64,000 nt of DNA from SKVR01 sp046291875. Lineage in GTDB: Bacteria; Bacteroidota; Bacteroidia; Bacteroidales; UBA7960. The notes under the pieces are model-generated. The model was not told the DNA's origin and did not search any database. It was given only the letters and a program-made list of their open reading frames with translations. This document shows positions 1 to 9,157 of this stretch, piece after piece. The stretch lies in contig JBKBSF010000002.1 of the NCBI GenBank assembly GCA_046291875.1, positions 62,001 through 126,000 of the forward strand. The letters are read 5' to 3'. The position numbers and the translations under genes are program-made. Each line of letters starts with the position of its first letter. The first letter of the stretch is position 1.

Positions 1-2
1 AA

Positions 3-515
3 GGCCATGCCGAAGTGATTGGCCTTGCCGGACAAACCGAAAACCAGGCCATTGTGGTTGACAGCGATTTCAACAACCTTGACAAGATCGATTTCTCACG
101 CCCCATCTACCTGTACAGTCAAACCACCCAAAACAAGGAAAAATACCAGCAACTCATCTCGCTGATCCGTGAAAAGATGGCCGAACATCAATGCGGGCAT
201 TCTAGCTTACTGAAAAGCCGTAACTCTATCTGCGGGCAAGTAGCCAACCGGGGCCCGCACCTGGCCCAATTTGCCAGACAGCACGATGTGGTAATTTTTG
301 TAAGCGGAAAGGACAGCTCCAACGGACGCTACCTTTTCGGCATATGCCAGGAAAACAACCCTTTATCCTTTTTCGTTTCGGGCAAGGAGGATATACAAAA
401 AAAGTGGTTCAACGGGGCAACCCGGGCAGGTATTTGCGGGGCAACCTCTACTCCATTATGGCTGATGGAAGAAATTGCCCAACATATTCAAACACTCTCA
501 TCGCACCAGTATTAA
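3..515 (+). CDS. ispH: 4-hydroxy-3-methylbut-2-enyl diphosphate reductase (IspH), 5'-truncated by window edge
   Basis: This is the C-terminal part of the [4Fe-4S] enzyme of the last MEP-pathway step, which makes IPP and DMAPP. The reading frame is already open at the first base: it starts with GHAEVIGLAGQ, which matches the internal GHPEVxG segment of IspH, so the real start lies upstream of the window. A cluster-ligand cysteine is expected in NSICGQVANR. The substrate-binding SSN (in GKDSSNGR) and the TSTP loop near the end are both present. GTG at 15 is an internal valine codon, not a start. The subtilase gene starts 13 bases downstream on the same strand, so the two may be co-transcribed. 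Confidence 0.93.
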   Translation, partial: GHAEVIGLAGQTENQAIVVDSDFNNLDKIDFSRPIYLYSQTTQNKEKYQQLISLIREKMAEHQCGHSSLLKSRNSICGQVANRGPHLAQFARQHDVVIFVSGKDSSNGRYLFGICQENNPLSFFVSGKEDIQKKWFNGATRAGICGATSTPLWLMEEIAQHIQTLSSHQY

Positions 516-528
516 TACATCGCATAGT

Positions 529-2151
529 ATGCTGTCAAAGCAATTGATCCGACACTTTGCTCTCATCGTTATTTTCCTGCAGGCTTCCTACACGGCCCCC
601 GCATCCTCTGCTGGGGTTTACCAGGAGGGTATCCGCGAATGGTGGGTTTTTTTCCGGGATAAAGACATAACCGCTGAGCTTCCGCCCGATTACCTGCACC
701 CTGATGCATTGTTGCGCAGAGCGCGCCATGGTTTTCCGGCAGTGAGCTTTGAAGATTTACCCGTACACCAGGAGTACCTTGCTCAGGTGGCCCTTTTAGC
801 CGATAGCCTTTGTGTGGTATCGCGATGGTTTAATGCAGTATACACTTATGCCGATACGGAGATGATCAGGCAGATCGCCGCCCTGGATTTTGTGATTTCT
901 GTTGAACCTGCTGCCCCGCCACTTGCCCTCACCGCATCATTACAAAACCTGATGGCAGAACCCGATGGCCCGAAATTGCTCGAGACACAATTGCGCCACC
1001 TGGGAGGGGAGCACTTTCACAAAGCCGGCATAGATGGAAGCGGAATCAACATTGCCATTTTCGATGGGGGTTTCAGAGGTGTAGACAGCCACAGAGCATT
1101 TCAGCATATTGTAAGGGAAGGACGAATAAAGGCCAGCTGGGATTTTCATCTCGACCGGCCCAACGTATTCGATTTCCACACCCATGGAACCTCCGTTATG
1201 TCGGTGGTAGGTGGGATCATTAATCAGGGACCTTTGGGACTGGCAACAGGTGCAAATTTCCTGCTGGCACGTACCGAAATCCGCAGGGAGGTTCTTTTTG
1301 AGGAAAAATACTGGCTGGCAGCTGCCGAATGGGCCGAACGCAATGGAGCACACATCATCAACTCTTCATTGGGATACTCCTACCACCGGTATTTTCCCGA
1401 ACAGATGGATGGCAATACCACACTCATTTCACGTGCGGCACAAAAAGCCCATCAGATGGGCATCCTGGTGGTAAGCTCTGCCGGTAACGACGGGCAAAAT
1501 GATTTCTGGAATGTAATTGCCTCACCTGCCGACTCGCCCTGGGTCCTTACTGTGGGCGCGCTTGATCCGCTCACCATGCTGCGGGCGCCTTTCTCTTCTC
1601 CTGGCCCCACCGCCGACAACAGAATAAAACCCGAAGTAACGGCACAAGGCACCGTGTGGGCTGCTACAGCCAGAGGAATGTCTACACCATCGGGAACCTC
1701 CTTTTCAAGCCCCCTGGTAGCCGGATTTGCAGCATGCGTAATGCAGATGCACCCCCATTGGACCAACAACCAGGTTCGAAAGGCAATCATCAGCAGTGCT
1801 TCTTTGTATCCGTATTATGATTATGCCCACGGTTTCGGAATCCCACAGGCATCGTGGTTTTTGGCCGATACTCTGGAAACAGAGAATTACGCCGAGCCCA
1901 CTTTCAAAATAATAGAATCCTCTGATCAGATCAGGATCGTTATCAACGACGATTACTTGTTTGATTATGGTTGTGGCTGGTTTGAGCGATACTTTTATTA
2001 TCATATCCAGGAGGCCAATGGCCGCATTACAAACTATTTTGTTCTGGATACTACAGAAAAAGAATTGCTGACCCTTCACAGGCGAAACTTTCCTGCAGGC
2101 CAGCAATTGCATTTCTTTTACCGGGGCTATCACCGGGTATTGGAGTTGTAG
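529..2151 (+). CDS. secreted S8 family (subtilisin-like) serine peptidase
   Basis: Predicted exported subtilase of 540 aa. The catalytic triad is visible: Asp179 in IFDGG, His219 in THGTSV, Ser391 in GTSFSSP. The oxyanion Asn is in SSAGNDG. I chose ATG 529 because it gives a short basic N-terminus and a hydrophobic signal segment (LIRHFALIVIFLQASY). An in-frame ATG at 475 would overlap ispH and add a non-signal extension. A propeptide-like stretch of about 130 residues precedes the catalytic domain. The C-terminus is short and has no T9SS sorting tail, so periplasmic or Sec-secreted location is inferred. The substrate is unknown. Confidence 0.9.
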   Translation: MLSKQLIRHFALIVIFLQASYTAPASSAGVYQEGIREWWVFFRDKDITAELPPDYLHPDALLRRARHGFPAVSFEDLPVHQEYLAQVALLADSLCVVSRWFNAVYTYADTEMIRQIAALDFVISVEPAAPPLALTASLQNLMAEPDGPKLLETQLRHLGGEHFHKAGIDGSGINIAIFDGGFRGVDSHRAFQHIVREGRIKASWDFHLDRPNVFDFHTHGTSVMSVVGGIINQGPLGLATGANFLLARTEIRREVLFEEKYWLAAAEWAERNGAHIINSSLGYSYHRYFPEQMDGNTTLISRAAQKAHQMGILVVSSAGNDGQNDFWNVIASPADSPWVLTVGALDPLTMLRAPFSSPGPTADNRIKPEVTAQGTVWAATARGMSTPSGTSFSSPLVAGFAACVMQMHPHWTNNQVRKAIISSASLYPYYDYAHGFGIPQASWFLADTLETENYAEPTFKIIESSDQIRIVINDDYLFDYGCGWFERYFYYHIQEANGRITNYFVLDTTEKELLTLHRRNFPAGQQLHFFYRGYHRVLEL

Positions 2152-2161
2152 CTCCTGTGTG

Positions 2162-3838
2162 TCAGGCTACATTCTCTTTCCTGCTTTCATGAATATCGCC
2201 CACGGCACGCCCTGATGGGTCGGCATTGTTGCGGAAAGATTCATCCCATGCCAGGGCTTCGGCAGTGCTGCATGCTATGGAGGGCACAGAAGGCACACAA
2301 GCTGCTGTTTCAGCAGAGGGGAAGTGTTCACTGAATATCTCCCGATACATATACTCCTCTTTCGACATGGGCGTGTTGACAGGAAACCGCCAGCGGGCAT
2401 TCTGCATCTGCTCATCACTGATTTTGTCCTGGGCAAGCTGCTTGAGAGTGTCAATCCAGCTGTAGCCTACTCCATCGGAGAATTGTTCTTTCTGCCGCCA
2501 GGTTACACTCTCTGGCAGATAGTCTTCGAAGGCTTTGCGCAGAACCCATTTCTCCATTCTGCCATTGCGGGCCAGCTTATCCTGTGGGTTGATACGCATG
2601 GCCACATCAATAAACTCTTTGTCGAGGAAGGGCACACGACCCTCCACTCCCCAGGCTGCCAGCGATTTGTTGGCCCTCAAACAATCATAAAGATGGAGCT
2701 TGCTTACTTTACGAAGGGTCTCCTCATGCAATGCCCTGGCATCCGGTGCTTTATGAAAATAAAGGTATCCTCCGAATATCTCATCGGCTCCCTCACCGGT
2801 AAGTACCATCTTGATACCCATGGATTTGATCACACGTGCCATCAGGTACATGGGCGTGGAGGCCCTTACAGTGGTAACATCGTAGGTTTCCAGGTGGTAG
2901 ATTACATCGCGGATGGCATCGAGCCCTTCCTGCAGGGTGTATTTTATTTCATGATGCACCGATCCGATATGATGGGCCACTTTACGAGCTGCTTCCAGAT
3001 CGGGCGATCCTTCTATGCCAATTACAAAAGAGTGAAGCTGAGGCCACCAGGCTTCCTGGGTGTCGCGGCTTTCAATCCGCCGGGAGGCATATTTGCGAGC
3101 AATGGCTGAGATAATGGAAGAATCGAGGCCTCCCGACAAAAGGACACCATAGGGCACATCCGACATCAACTGGCGGTGCACCGCATCCTCCAGTGCCTTG
3201 CGTAAGGCTGCAATATCTGTGGTATTATCCTTAACATTTTCGTAATCCATCCAATCGCGCTGGTACCAGGGGCGTGGTTTCTCCCAGCCCGACACCAGGC
3301 AATGTCCTGGGGGGAATTCACGGATAGTGGTACAAACCCCTTCCAGGGCTTTAAGTTCTGAACTCACCCAAAACTGACCAAACTGATCCCAGCCCATATA
3401 CAACGGAATGATGCCGATGTGGTCGCGTGCAACCATCCAGGTATTATTCTGCTTGTCGTAGAGGGCAAATCCGAAAATACCATTCATCTCTTCCAGGAAG
3501 TCTGGTCCATGCTCCTGGTAAAGAGCCAGGATCACTTCGCAATCGGAACCTGTCTGGAAAGCATAACGATCGGCCAGGCGTTCGCGAATGGATAAATGAT
3601 TATAAATCTCTCCGTTTACAGACAGAATGAGGTTTTTGTCTTTACTCAACAGGGGTTGCCCCCCGGAGCCCGGATCTACAATGGAAAGGCGCTCATGCGC
3701 CAGAATAGCTTTTTCGCAGCTGTACAACCCGCTCCAGTCGGGGCCGCGATGACGAACTTTCTTTGACATTTCAAGTACCTGGGAACGCAATTCTTCCCCT
3801 TGTCTTTTTATATCAAAGACACAAACAATCCCACACAT
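2162..3838 (-). CDS. asnB: asparagine synthetase B (glutamine-hydrolysing)
   Basis: Makes asparagine from aspartate, ATP and glutamine in the cytoplasm. The protein is 558 aa, typical of AsnB. Cys2 after the initiator Met (MCGIV) is the N-terminal nucleophile of the class II glutaminase domain, which requires this exact start. The glutaminase half has RHRGPD and the SVNGEIYNH loop. The synthetase half has the PP-loop LLSGGLDSS, followed by the GEGADEIFGGY motif. All expected motifs are intact. It converges on the subtilase with only 10 bases between the stops. A Bacteroidetes-type -7 box lies about 58 bases upstream. Confidence 0.96.
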   Translation of the reverse strand: MCGIVCVFDIKRQGEELRSQVLEMSKKVRHRGPDWSGLYSCEKAILAHERLSIVDPGSGGQPLLSKDKNLILSVNGEIYNHLSIRERLADRYAFQTGSDCEVILALYQEHGPDFLEEMNGIFGFALYDKQNNTWMVARDHIGIIPLYMGWDQFGQFWVSSELKALEGVCTTIREFPPGHCLVSGWEKPRPWYQRDWMDYENVKDNTTDIAALRKALEDAVHRQLMSDVPYGVLLSGGLDSSIISAIARKYASRRIESRDTQEAWWPQLHSFVIGIEGSPDLEAARKVAHHIGSVHHEIKYTLQEGLDAIRDVIYHLETYDVTTVRASTPMYLMARVIKSMGIKMVLTGEGADEIFGGYLYFHKAPDARALHEETLRKVSKLHLYDCLRANKSLAAWGVEGRVPFLDKEFIDVAMRINPQDKLARNGRMEKWVLRKAFEDYLPESVTWRQKEQFSDGVGYSWIDTLKQLAQDKISDEQMQNARWRFPVNTPMSKEEYMYREIFSEHFPSAETAACVPSVPSIACSTAEALAWDESFRNNADPSGRAVGDIHESRKENVA

Positions 3839-3895
3839 AGTGTTAATATTGATTTTGGCGTTAAAAAAAATGGTTTTCCAAACCTTGTTTCAGCA

Positions 3896-3924
3896 CAAAC
3901 CTACGAATTTTTTCTCAACACAAA
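3896..3924 (-). promoter_or_regulatory. putative promoter of asnB
   Basis: On the minus strand, TAGGTTTG (3903-3896) is an exact TAnnTTTG -7 box. A TTTG (3924-3921) lies 17 bases upstream, slightly closer than the usual 19-21. The leader to ATG 3838 would be about 50 nt. Pattern match only. Confidence 0.5.
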
Positions 3925-3990
3925 GCCAACCCATTGCAAATAGCTAAGTCATTAATACTCTTGCCACGCGCATAAATTCACATAATTGCC

Positions 3991-3998
3991 TATATTCG
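3991..3998 (+). promoter_or_regulatory. possible -7 promoter box of the SLC13 gene
   Basis: TATATTCG is one base from TAnnTTTG and lies 53 bases before ATG 4052. It overlaps the extended TTG-started reading frame (3986), which argues for the downstream ATG. No convincing -33 element is seen. Confidence 0.35.
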
Positions 3999-4051
3999 TA
4001 CTGATTTTGCCAGCACTGCCACACGAGTTAGTTTTTTCAGTTCTTACGATC

Positions 4052-6406
4052 ATGACCCTGAGCATATTCCTGGTTTTTTTTATTTTGCTGACAGCACTGG
4101 TGCTATTCCTCACCGGATGGATCCGGATGGATATTACAGCTCTTCTGGTAATGGGCAGTTTGGCAGTTACGGGTATTCTAACCCCGGCAGACGCATTGTC
4201 GGGTTTCAGCAATCCTGCCGTAATAACCATCTGGAGCATGTTTATCCTGAGTGCTGCACTTTTCCAAACAGGTGTTGCCCGGATGATCAGCCGGCATTTT
4301 CTGGCCCTTACGGGCGATAATGAGTTGAAAATGATTGTGGTGATCATGATTACCGCTTCTGTTTTCTCAAGTTTCATTAACAATATTGGGGTTGCCACAC
4401 TGATGCTGCCCGTTGTAATGGATCTTGCCCGCTCTACCGGCAAGGCACCTTCGCGTTTACTCATTCCGCTGGTATTTGGTTGCCACCTGGGGGGCTTCAA
4501 CACCCTTATCGGCACCCCTCCCAATCTGCTCATCAGTGCTGCCCTGGAGAGTGAAGGATACCGCCCCTTGCGTCTTTTCGACTTTACACCGGTGGGTGCA
4601 GGAGCAACCCTGGCAGGAATTGTGTTTATGGCACTGGCTGGCCGGCACCTGCTTCCTTTTCGCGATACGCTGCGCCAGAGCAGAAGAACCGGTGAGGATA
4701 TCCCGGTTTCGTATGCATTGGAGGAAAGGGCCTTTTTCCTGAAGATTTCTACCCAATCGCACCTGGTAGGCAAAACCCTTGCCCAAAGCAGGCTCAGGGC
4801 TGCCCTTGGCCTCAACGTGCTTTCCATTGTGCGCCAGGATACCATTCTGCCCAATCCATCGCCGGAGCTGCGCCTGGAGCCCAACGATAAACTTTTCGTT
4901 CTGGGAAGGATCGACGATGTAAAAGCAATGAAGAAATGGCAAATCCTTTTACCTGTAAAAAAAGACATGCCGGGGATCCGGAAGATCCTTCAAAAGGATC
5001 TGGGAATCTACGAGGCTGTAGTGGCAGCCGGTTCTTCTTTGCCGGGCACCAACCTGCTGGAGAAAGACTTTACCAACAGATTAAACATCAATCTGCTTGC
5101 GGTAAAACACCAGGGCAAAGTGCGCCGTTCGCGTTTGCGTGAATATCGCTTTCGTAACGATGATACACTTTTGTTGCAGGGCGACATGGCTCAGCTGGCC
5201 ATTTTCGAAAAGGAAGGCAGCATCTCACAATTGCAGAAAGCATCACCCGACAACCTGATCAACCAGTACTTTCTGCAGGAAGCACTGTTTGTAATGGACA
5301 TTGGAGAGGGTGCAATGCCTATAGGAAAAGAAACAGCCGAAATGGAAATTGGCAGTGCACTGGGGCTTACTATTGTTGCTGTTTTTGAAGACAACGACCA
5401 CCTGCGCCCTCCCTTACCATATGAAATGTATGGCCCGGGAACACGGCTGCTCATCAAATGCAACATCAACGACCTGCCACTGGTTATGGGGTTGAAGCAC
5501 ATTGATTTGTCGGAGGAGAAAACCCTTGAGACACAAAGTCTTGAAATGGAGGGTTTTGAACTCACCGAAGTGGTGCTTGCCCCCCGTTCCAACCTGGAAG
5601 GCAAAACTTTGCGTGAAGTAAACTTCCGCAAGAAGTACGGACTTAATGTAATTGCAATATGGCGCGAGGGCAGAGCCTTTCGCACCAATCTGCACAATAT
5701 TCCTCTTCGGTTTGGAGAAGCCTTGTTGCTGTATGGCAAACGAGAACAGATTGAGATGCTCAGCGACGATTCAGACCTGTTGCTGCTTACCGAGAAACAA
5801 CAAAAGCCCTCAAGGCCTCACAAGGCACTTACAGCACTTGCCATCATGGCAGGTGTGCTGATACCGGTACTTTTAGGATGGCTGCCCATTTCCATTTCTT
5901 CCATCCTTGGGGTTGTGGCCATGGTACTGAGTGGTTGCCTGAAGATGGAAGATGCTTACCGATCTATCGAATGGCGCTCGGTATTTCTCATTGCAGGGAT
6001 GCTCCCGCTGGGCCTGGCCATGCAGCAAACCGGAGCCGCTTCGCTGGTAGCCAGTTTTGCAATAGAACTGGTGGGCCCGCTTGGACCATGGGGTGTGGTT
6101 GCCGGCATTTACCTTGTGGCTTCACTTTCCACACTTGCCATTCCACCGCCGGCCATCGTTGTAATCCTCTCCCCCATTGCACTGCAAACAGCAGCCAGCT
6201 TCAACATGTCGCCCTATACGGTTATGATTGCCCTGGCCATTGCAGCATCTTCTACCTTCATAACCCCGGTATCGCATGCCGCAAATCTTTTGATCATGGG
6301 GCCTGGCAGCTACAGGTTCACTGACTATACCCGGGTAGGGATTCCGCTTTCGCTGGTGGTAATGATTACCGTGTTTCTCCTTCTGCCTTTCTTCTGGCCT
6401 GTTTAA
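4052..6406 (+). CDS. SLC13/DASS-family anion symporter with four tandem RCK_C (TrkA-C) domains
   Basis: Integral membrane carrier of 784 aa. A first half of hydrophobic helices (residues 1 to about 215) has the family signature GTPPNLLISAA. A long cytoplasmic insert follows, and then a second membrane half (about 595-784) ending with the conserved SHAANLLIMGPG. Substrate is probably a di/tricarboxylate, sulfate or another anion and cannot be read from sequence. The insert holds four RCK_C-like repeats at about 221-295, 316-390, 410-480 and 503-570. Two is usual for this family, and the carrier at 59562 in this window has two. I chose ATG 4052 because it begins directly with a transmembrane segment; a TTG at 3986 would add 22 residues. 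Confidence 0.9.
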   Translation: MTLSIFLVFFILLTALVLFLTGWIRMDITALLVMGSLAVTGILTPADALSGFSNPAVITIWSMFILSAALFQTGVARMISRHFLALTGDNELKMIVVIMITASVFSSFINNIGVATLMLPVVMDLARSTGKAPSRLLIPLVFGCHLGGFNTLIGTPPNLLISAALESEGYRPLRLFDFTPVGAGATLAGIVFMALAGRHLLPFRDTLRQSRRTGEDIPVSYALEERAFFLKISTQSHLVGKTLAQSRLRAALGLNVLSIVRQDTILPNPSPELRLEPNDKLFVLGRIDDVKAMKKWQILLPVKKDMPGIRKILQKDLGIYEAVVAAGSSLPGTNLLEKDFTNRLNINLLAVKHQGKVRRSRLREYRFRNDDTLLLQGDMAQLAIFEKEGSISQLQKASPDNLINQYFLQEALFVMDIGEGAMPIGKETAEMEIGSALGLTIVAVFEDNDHLRPPLPYEMYGPGTRLLIKCNINDLPLVMGLKHIDLSEEKTLETQSLEMEGFELTEVVLAPRSNLEGKTLREVNFRKKYGLNVIAIWREGRAFRTNLHNIPLRFGEALLLYGKREQIEMLSDDSDLLLLTEKQQKPSRPHKALTALAIMAGVLIPVLLGWLPISISSILGVVAMVLSGCLKMEDAYRSIEWRSVFLIAGMLPLGLAMQQTGAASLVASFAIELVGPLGPWGVVAGIYLVASLSTLAIPPPAIVVILSPIALQTAASFNMSPYTVMIALAIAASSTFITPVSHAANLLIMGPGSYRFTDYTRVGIPLSLVVMITVFLLLPFFWPV

Positions 6407-6418
6407 ACTTTATATTGA

Positions 6419-6426
6419 TATATTTG
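6419..6426 (+). promoter_or_regulatory. -7 promoter box for the 6468 gene
   Basis: TATATTTG matches TAnnTTTG exactly and lies 13 bases past the SLC13 stop. The leader would be about 35 nt to ATG 6468. No clear -33 TTTG at 19-21 spacing. Confidence 0.5.
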
Positions 6427-6467
6427 CATGCCGGTTAACTTTAGCCCCAATCAGATTATTCTCCCTT

Positions 6468-7196
6468 ATGCCTTGTTTATCCATGCGAATATTTCCTCTT
6501 CTTGTTTCAGTGCTTTTGCTTACAACCCTTTGTCAGACTGTTCTGGCTCAACGTGTGCTTATTGCAGAGGAAGTTCCTCCCGAGCATGAGATCCCATCTT
6601 TCGGCCCCAACCGCAGCCATTTCCATCATTTTTACAGTGGGTTTGGTTTTGTTACCAATATGGGTGCCGACCCGGGTGCCCGGATCCTTGGAGGTCGTTC
6701 ATGGGAATATTATTATGGTATCCGATACAAACGCCGTTTGAACCAGATGTTTTCAGTGGGTGGAGAGGCTTACCTGAGTCGGTTATCCTATTTCCCTCTG
6801 CAAAGCGATCAAAAGCAAGTACCCGACACATTTCTTCACGACCGCGAAAAGTTTGTAATTCTGCAGCCAGGCATAGCTCTTTACAAAAGAATCAATTATG
6901 ATCTCAATCGGGGAAACTACATAGGCAGGTTTACAGATGTAGGTATCTGGACCCAGTGGCATGGCAACTTCAGGCACATTACCCGCAACACAGTTGATGG
7001 TGAAACCACCCGGACCCGCACCTCAGGCATGGATTACCACAGGGCCTACGCATGGGGAATACTGGCACGTGTGGGTTTCAGAAATCTGGTATTTAAGGCC
7101 AACTATCGCTTATCGGATATCTTCCTTGATGAGAAAGGAATACCCGAACTGCCGCGCCTTACCCTTGGGGTCGAGTTCGGAGTGCATCCTTTATAG
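6468..7196 (+). CDS. exported outer-membrane beta-barrel-like protein, unknown function
   Basis: 242 aa with an N-terminal signal peptide (MRIFPLLVSVLLLTTLCQ, ending VLAQ). A second ATG at 6483 would give a tidier signal peptide, so the start is uncertain by five residues. The mature part alternates aromatic and polar residues (YYYGIRYKRRL, GGEAYLSRLSYF) and ends LTLGVEFGVHPL, a terminal strand typical of small outer-membrane barrels of Bacteroidota. I recognise no named family. It has its own -7 box and converges on the O-methyltransferase, with two bases between the stops. Confidence 0.75.
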   Translation: MPCLSMRIFPLLVSVLLLTTLCQTVLAQRVLIAEEVPPEHEIPSFGPNRSHFHHFYSGFGFVTNMGADPGARILGGRSWEYYYGIRYKRRLNQMFSVGGEAYLSRLSYFPLQSDQKQVPDTFLHDREKFVILQPGIALYKRINYDLNRGNYIGRFTDVGIWTQWHGNFRHITRNTVDGETTRTRTSGMDYHRAYAWGILARVGFRNLVFKANYRLSDIFLDEKGIPELPRLTLGVEFGVHPL

Positions 7197-7198
7197 AA

Positions 7199-7849
7199 TC
7201 AGAGCTTTCGTATGATGCTCAATCCATCGCGAAAAGGCAGCAAAAGATTTTCCACTCTGCTATCCTGCTGTACCCAGGCATTGAAATCGATCAGAGCCAA
7301 GGCTTCAGGATCGCCATTGGCGGCTTTCTCCGACAACACTTTGCCACTCCAAAGCACATTATCGGCCAGTATGATACCCCCTGGGGGCAAAAACTCTAGC
7401 ACGTGATTGTAGTACCAAAGATAGTTCTCCTTGTCGGCATCAATAAACACAAGGTCAAACTCCTGATTGAGTGAGGGAAGCACTTCTGTTGCTTCACCAA
7501 TAATATATTCGATGGTATCCTGCAAGCCTGCTTCCCTGAAAAACTCACGTGTAAAATCTTCCAGTTCTTCATTGTGGTCGATGGTAATCAACTTTCCTCC
7601 CGGGCGAAGCCCACGGGCCAGGCAAATGGCCGAATAGCCGGTATATGTACCAATTTCCAGGATGGCCCGGGGTTGCACCATACAACTGATCATTTCGAGC
7701 AGCTTGCCCTGCAATGGCCCTGAAAGCATGCGCGGACGCAGAATCTTGGCATGTGTTTCACGGTTCAGCTTTGCCAGAACAGCACTTTCGTGGCTGGAAT
7801 GGTCTAATGCATATTTCTCTATATCAGGATGAAGAAACTCCATAAACAA
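7199..7849 (-). CDS. class I SAM-dependent O-methyltransferase (methyltransf_3/CCoAMT-like)
   Basis: 216 aa, the usual length of bacterial caffeoyl-CoA-OMT-like enzymes. The SAM-binding glycine motif is LEIGTYTGYSA, followed by the acidic residue in ITIDHNEE. The metal-ligand Asp motif FIDADKENY and the downstream DNVLWSGKV are both present. The real substrate is unknown. It is the last gene of a tight minus-strand series (ruvX, def, M16 peptidase, OMT) with gaps of 43, 35 and 46 bases. An alternative start two codons downstream (7843) is equally possible. Confidence 0.92.
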   Translation of the reverse strand: MFMEFLHPDIEKYALDHSSHESAVLAKLNRETHAKILRPRMLSGPLQGKLLEMISCMVQPRAILEIGTYTGYSAICLARGLRPGGKLITIDHNEELEDFTREFFREAGLQDTIEYIIGEATEVLPSLNQEFDLVFIDADKENYLWYYNHVLEFLPPGGIILADNVLWSGKVLSEKAANGDPEALALIDFNAWVQQDSRVENLLLPFRDGLSIIRKL

Positions 7850-7895
7850 ACTTTTGGATTTGGGAAAAATTCAGACAATGGTCTTTGCGACCCTC

Positions 7896-9122
7896 CTACC
7901 GTGGTTTATACATAAGCATGCTCAGCTGCTGTGGCTGCAGGATCTCATTGGCCACATGCATCAGATCGGAGGCACTCACTTTTTCTATTTTTTCGTTGAT
8001 CTGCGCAATGGTATCAATCCGATCGTAAAGCAGCACGCTTTTGCCCAGCGAAAGCATCTCATTGAGGTTGCTTTCGAAAGAAATAGCCACCTGCCCCTGC
8101 AACTGCTGCTTGGCTCTTTTCAGTTGCAAGCTTCCCAGCCGTTTCTCCCGCAACAAGCTCAGTTCGCGCATCACCAGCGATACGGCCTTGTCGATATTTT
8201 CATGATCGGTCCCCAGGTAGATACTAAAAATCCCGGTATCGGAATAGGGCTGATAGTGGCTTTCAATATTATAGCAAAAGCCATGTTTTTCGCGAACCGC
8301 CATATTAAGTCGCGAGTTGAGGCCGGGTCCTCCAAGGATATTATTGAGCAAAACCATGGCGGTTTTATAGTGATCGTCGGCACCATAAGCCTCATTGCCA
8401 AGAACACAATGTACCTGGTGGTTGCGCCTTTTTATACTGCGGGTTTCCGGCATATATTGCACAAACTTGCTTCGCGGGCTTGCCTTTCGGCTTTCCGGAA
8501 TATGCCCGAAATAACGCTCTGCCAAACGGATCAGCTTTGCAAAGTCGATACGCCCAACGGAGGAGATCACCATTTCATGGGTAACATAGTTTCGCTGCAG
8601 AAACTCATAAATATGATTTCGCGAGAATTTGCGCAAATGCCTGGGAGTACCCAGAATATTGGCACCCAAAGGATGATCGCGAAAGATCAATCCATCGAAA
8701 TCATCAAAGATCTGCTCCCCGGGGTTGTCTTTATAAGAGTTGATCTCATCAATTACAACATCTTTCTCTTTAAGAATCTCTTTCTCCGGAAACACCGAGT
8801 TGAAAATAATATCGGAAACCAGATCGAGGCAACGGGCATAATGGATGTTCATAAAGGAAGCATAGATACAGGTGTCTTCCTTGCTGGTGTATGCATTGAT
8901 CTCGCCTCCCACATTCTCCATATGGCTGAGTATGTGGTAGGCTTTCCTTTTGTGGGTACCTTTAAAGATCAGATGCTCTATAAAGTGTGCCAGCCCCTGC
9001 TCCTGAGGAAACTCATCTCGTGAGCCCGCATTGATGGTCAGCCCGCAATGTGCCACCAGCGTATCTGCAGGTTTGTGCACCAGGCGAATTCCATTGGAAA
9101 GGGTATGTGTAAAATACTGCAT
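7896..9122 (-). CDS. M16 family zinc metallopeptidase (processing-peptidase/pitrilysin-like)
   Basis: 408 aa single-unit M16B-type peptidase. The inverted zinc motif HFIEH is at about residue 46-50, and the third ligand Glu is in DVVIDEINSY, all intact, so this should be the catalytic subunit type. The C-terminal half includes the conserved GGPGLNSRL and the R/Y region NMAVREKHGFCYNI. M16 peptidases degrade small peptides or process precursors; the bacterial substrate is not evident. It lies between def and the O-methyltransferase in a probable operon. No signal peptide, so it is likely cytoplasmic. Confidence 0.94.
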   Translation of the reverse strand: MQYFTHTLSNGIRLVHKPADTLVAHCGLTINAGSRDEFPQEQGLAHFIEHLIFKGTHKRKAYHILSHMENVGGEINAYTSKEDTCIYASFMNIHYARCLDLVSDIIFNSVFPEKEILKEKDVVIDEINSYKDNPGEQIFDDFDGLIFRDHPLGANILGTPRHLRKFSRNHIYEFLQRNYVTHEMVISSVGRIDFAKLIRLAERYFGHIPESRKASPRSKFVQYMPETRSIKRRNHQVHCVLGNEAYGADDHYKTAMVLLNNILGGPGLNSRLNMAVREKHGFCYNIESHYQPYSDTGIFSIYLGTDHENIDKAVSLVMRELSLLREKRLGSLQLKRAKQQLQGQVAISFESNLNEMLSLGKSVLLYDRIDTIAQINEKIEKVSASDLMHVANEILQPQQLSMLMYKPR

Positions 9123-9157
9123 GGATGATAAGATAGACCGGATTGTAGCGTACAGAT

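Noticed and set aside
475..528. Upstream start for the subtilase
   Set aside because: Would overlap ispH and give a non-signal N-terminus. ATG 529 yields a signal peptide.
7854..9023. 389-codon plus-strand ORF antisense to the M16 gene
   Set aside because: Shadow of the M16 frame with no own motif or promoter.
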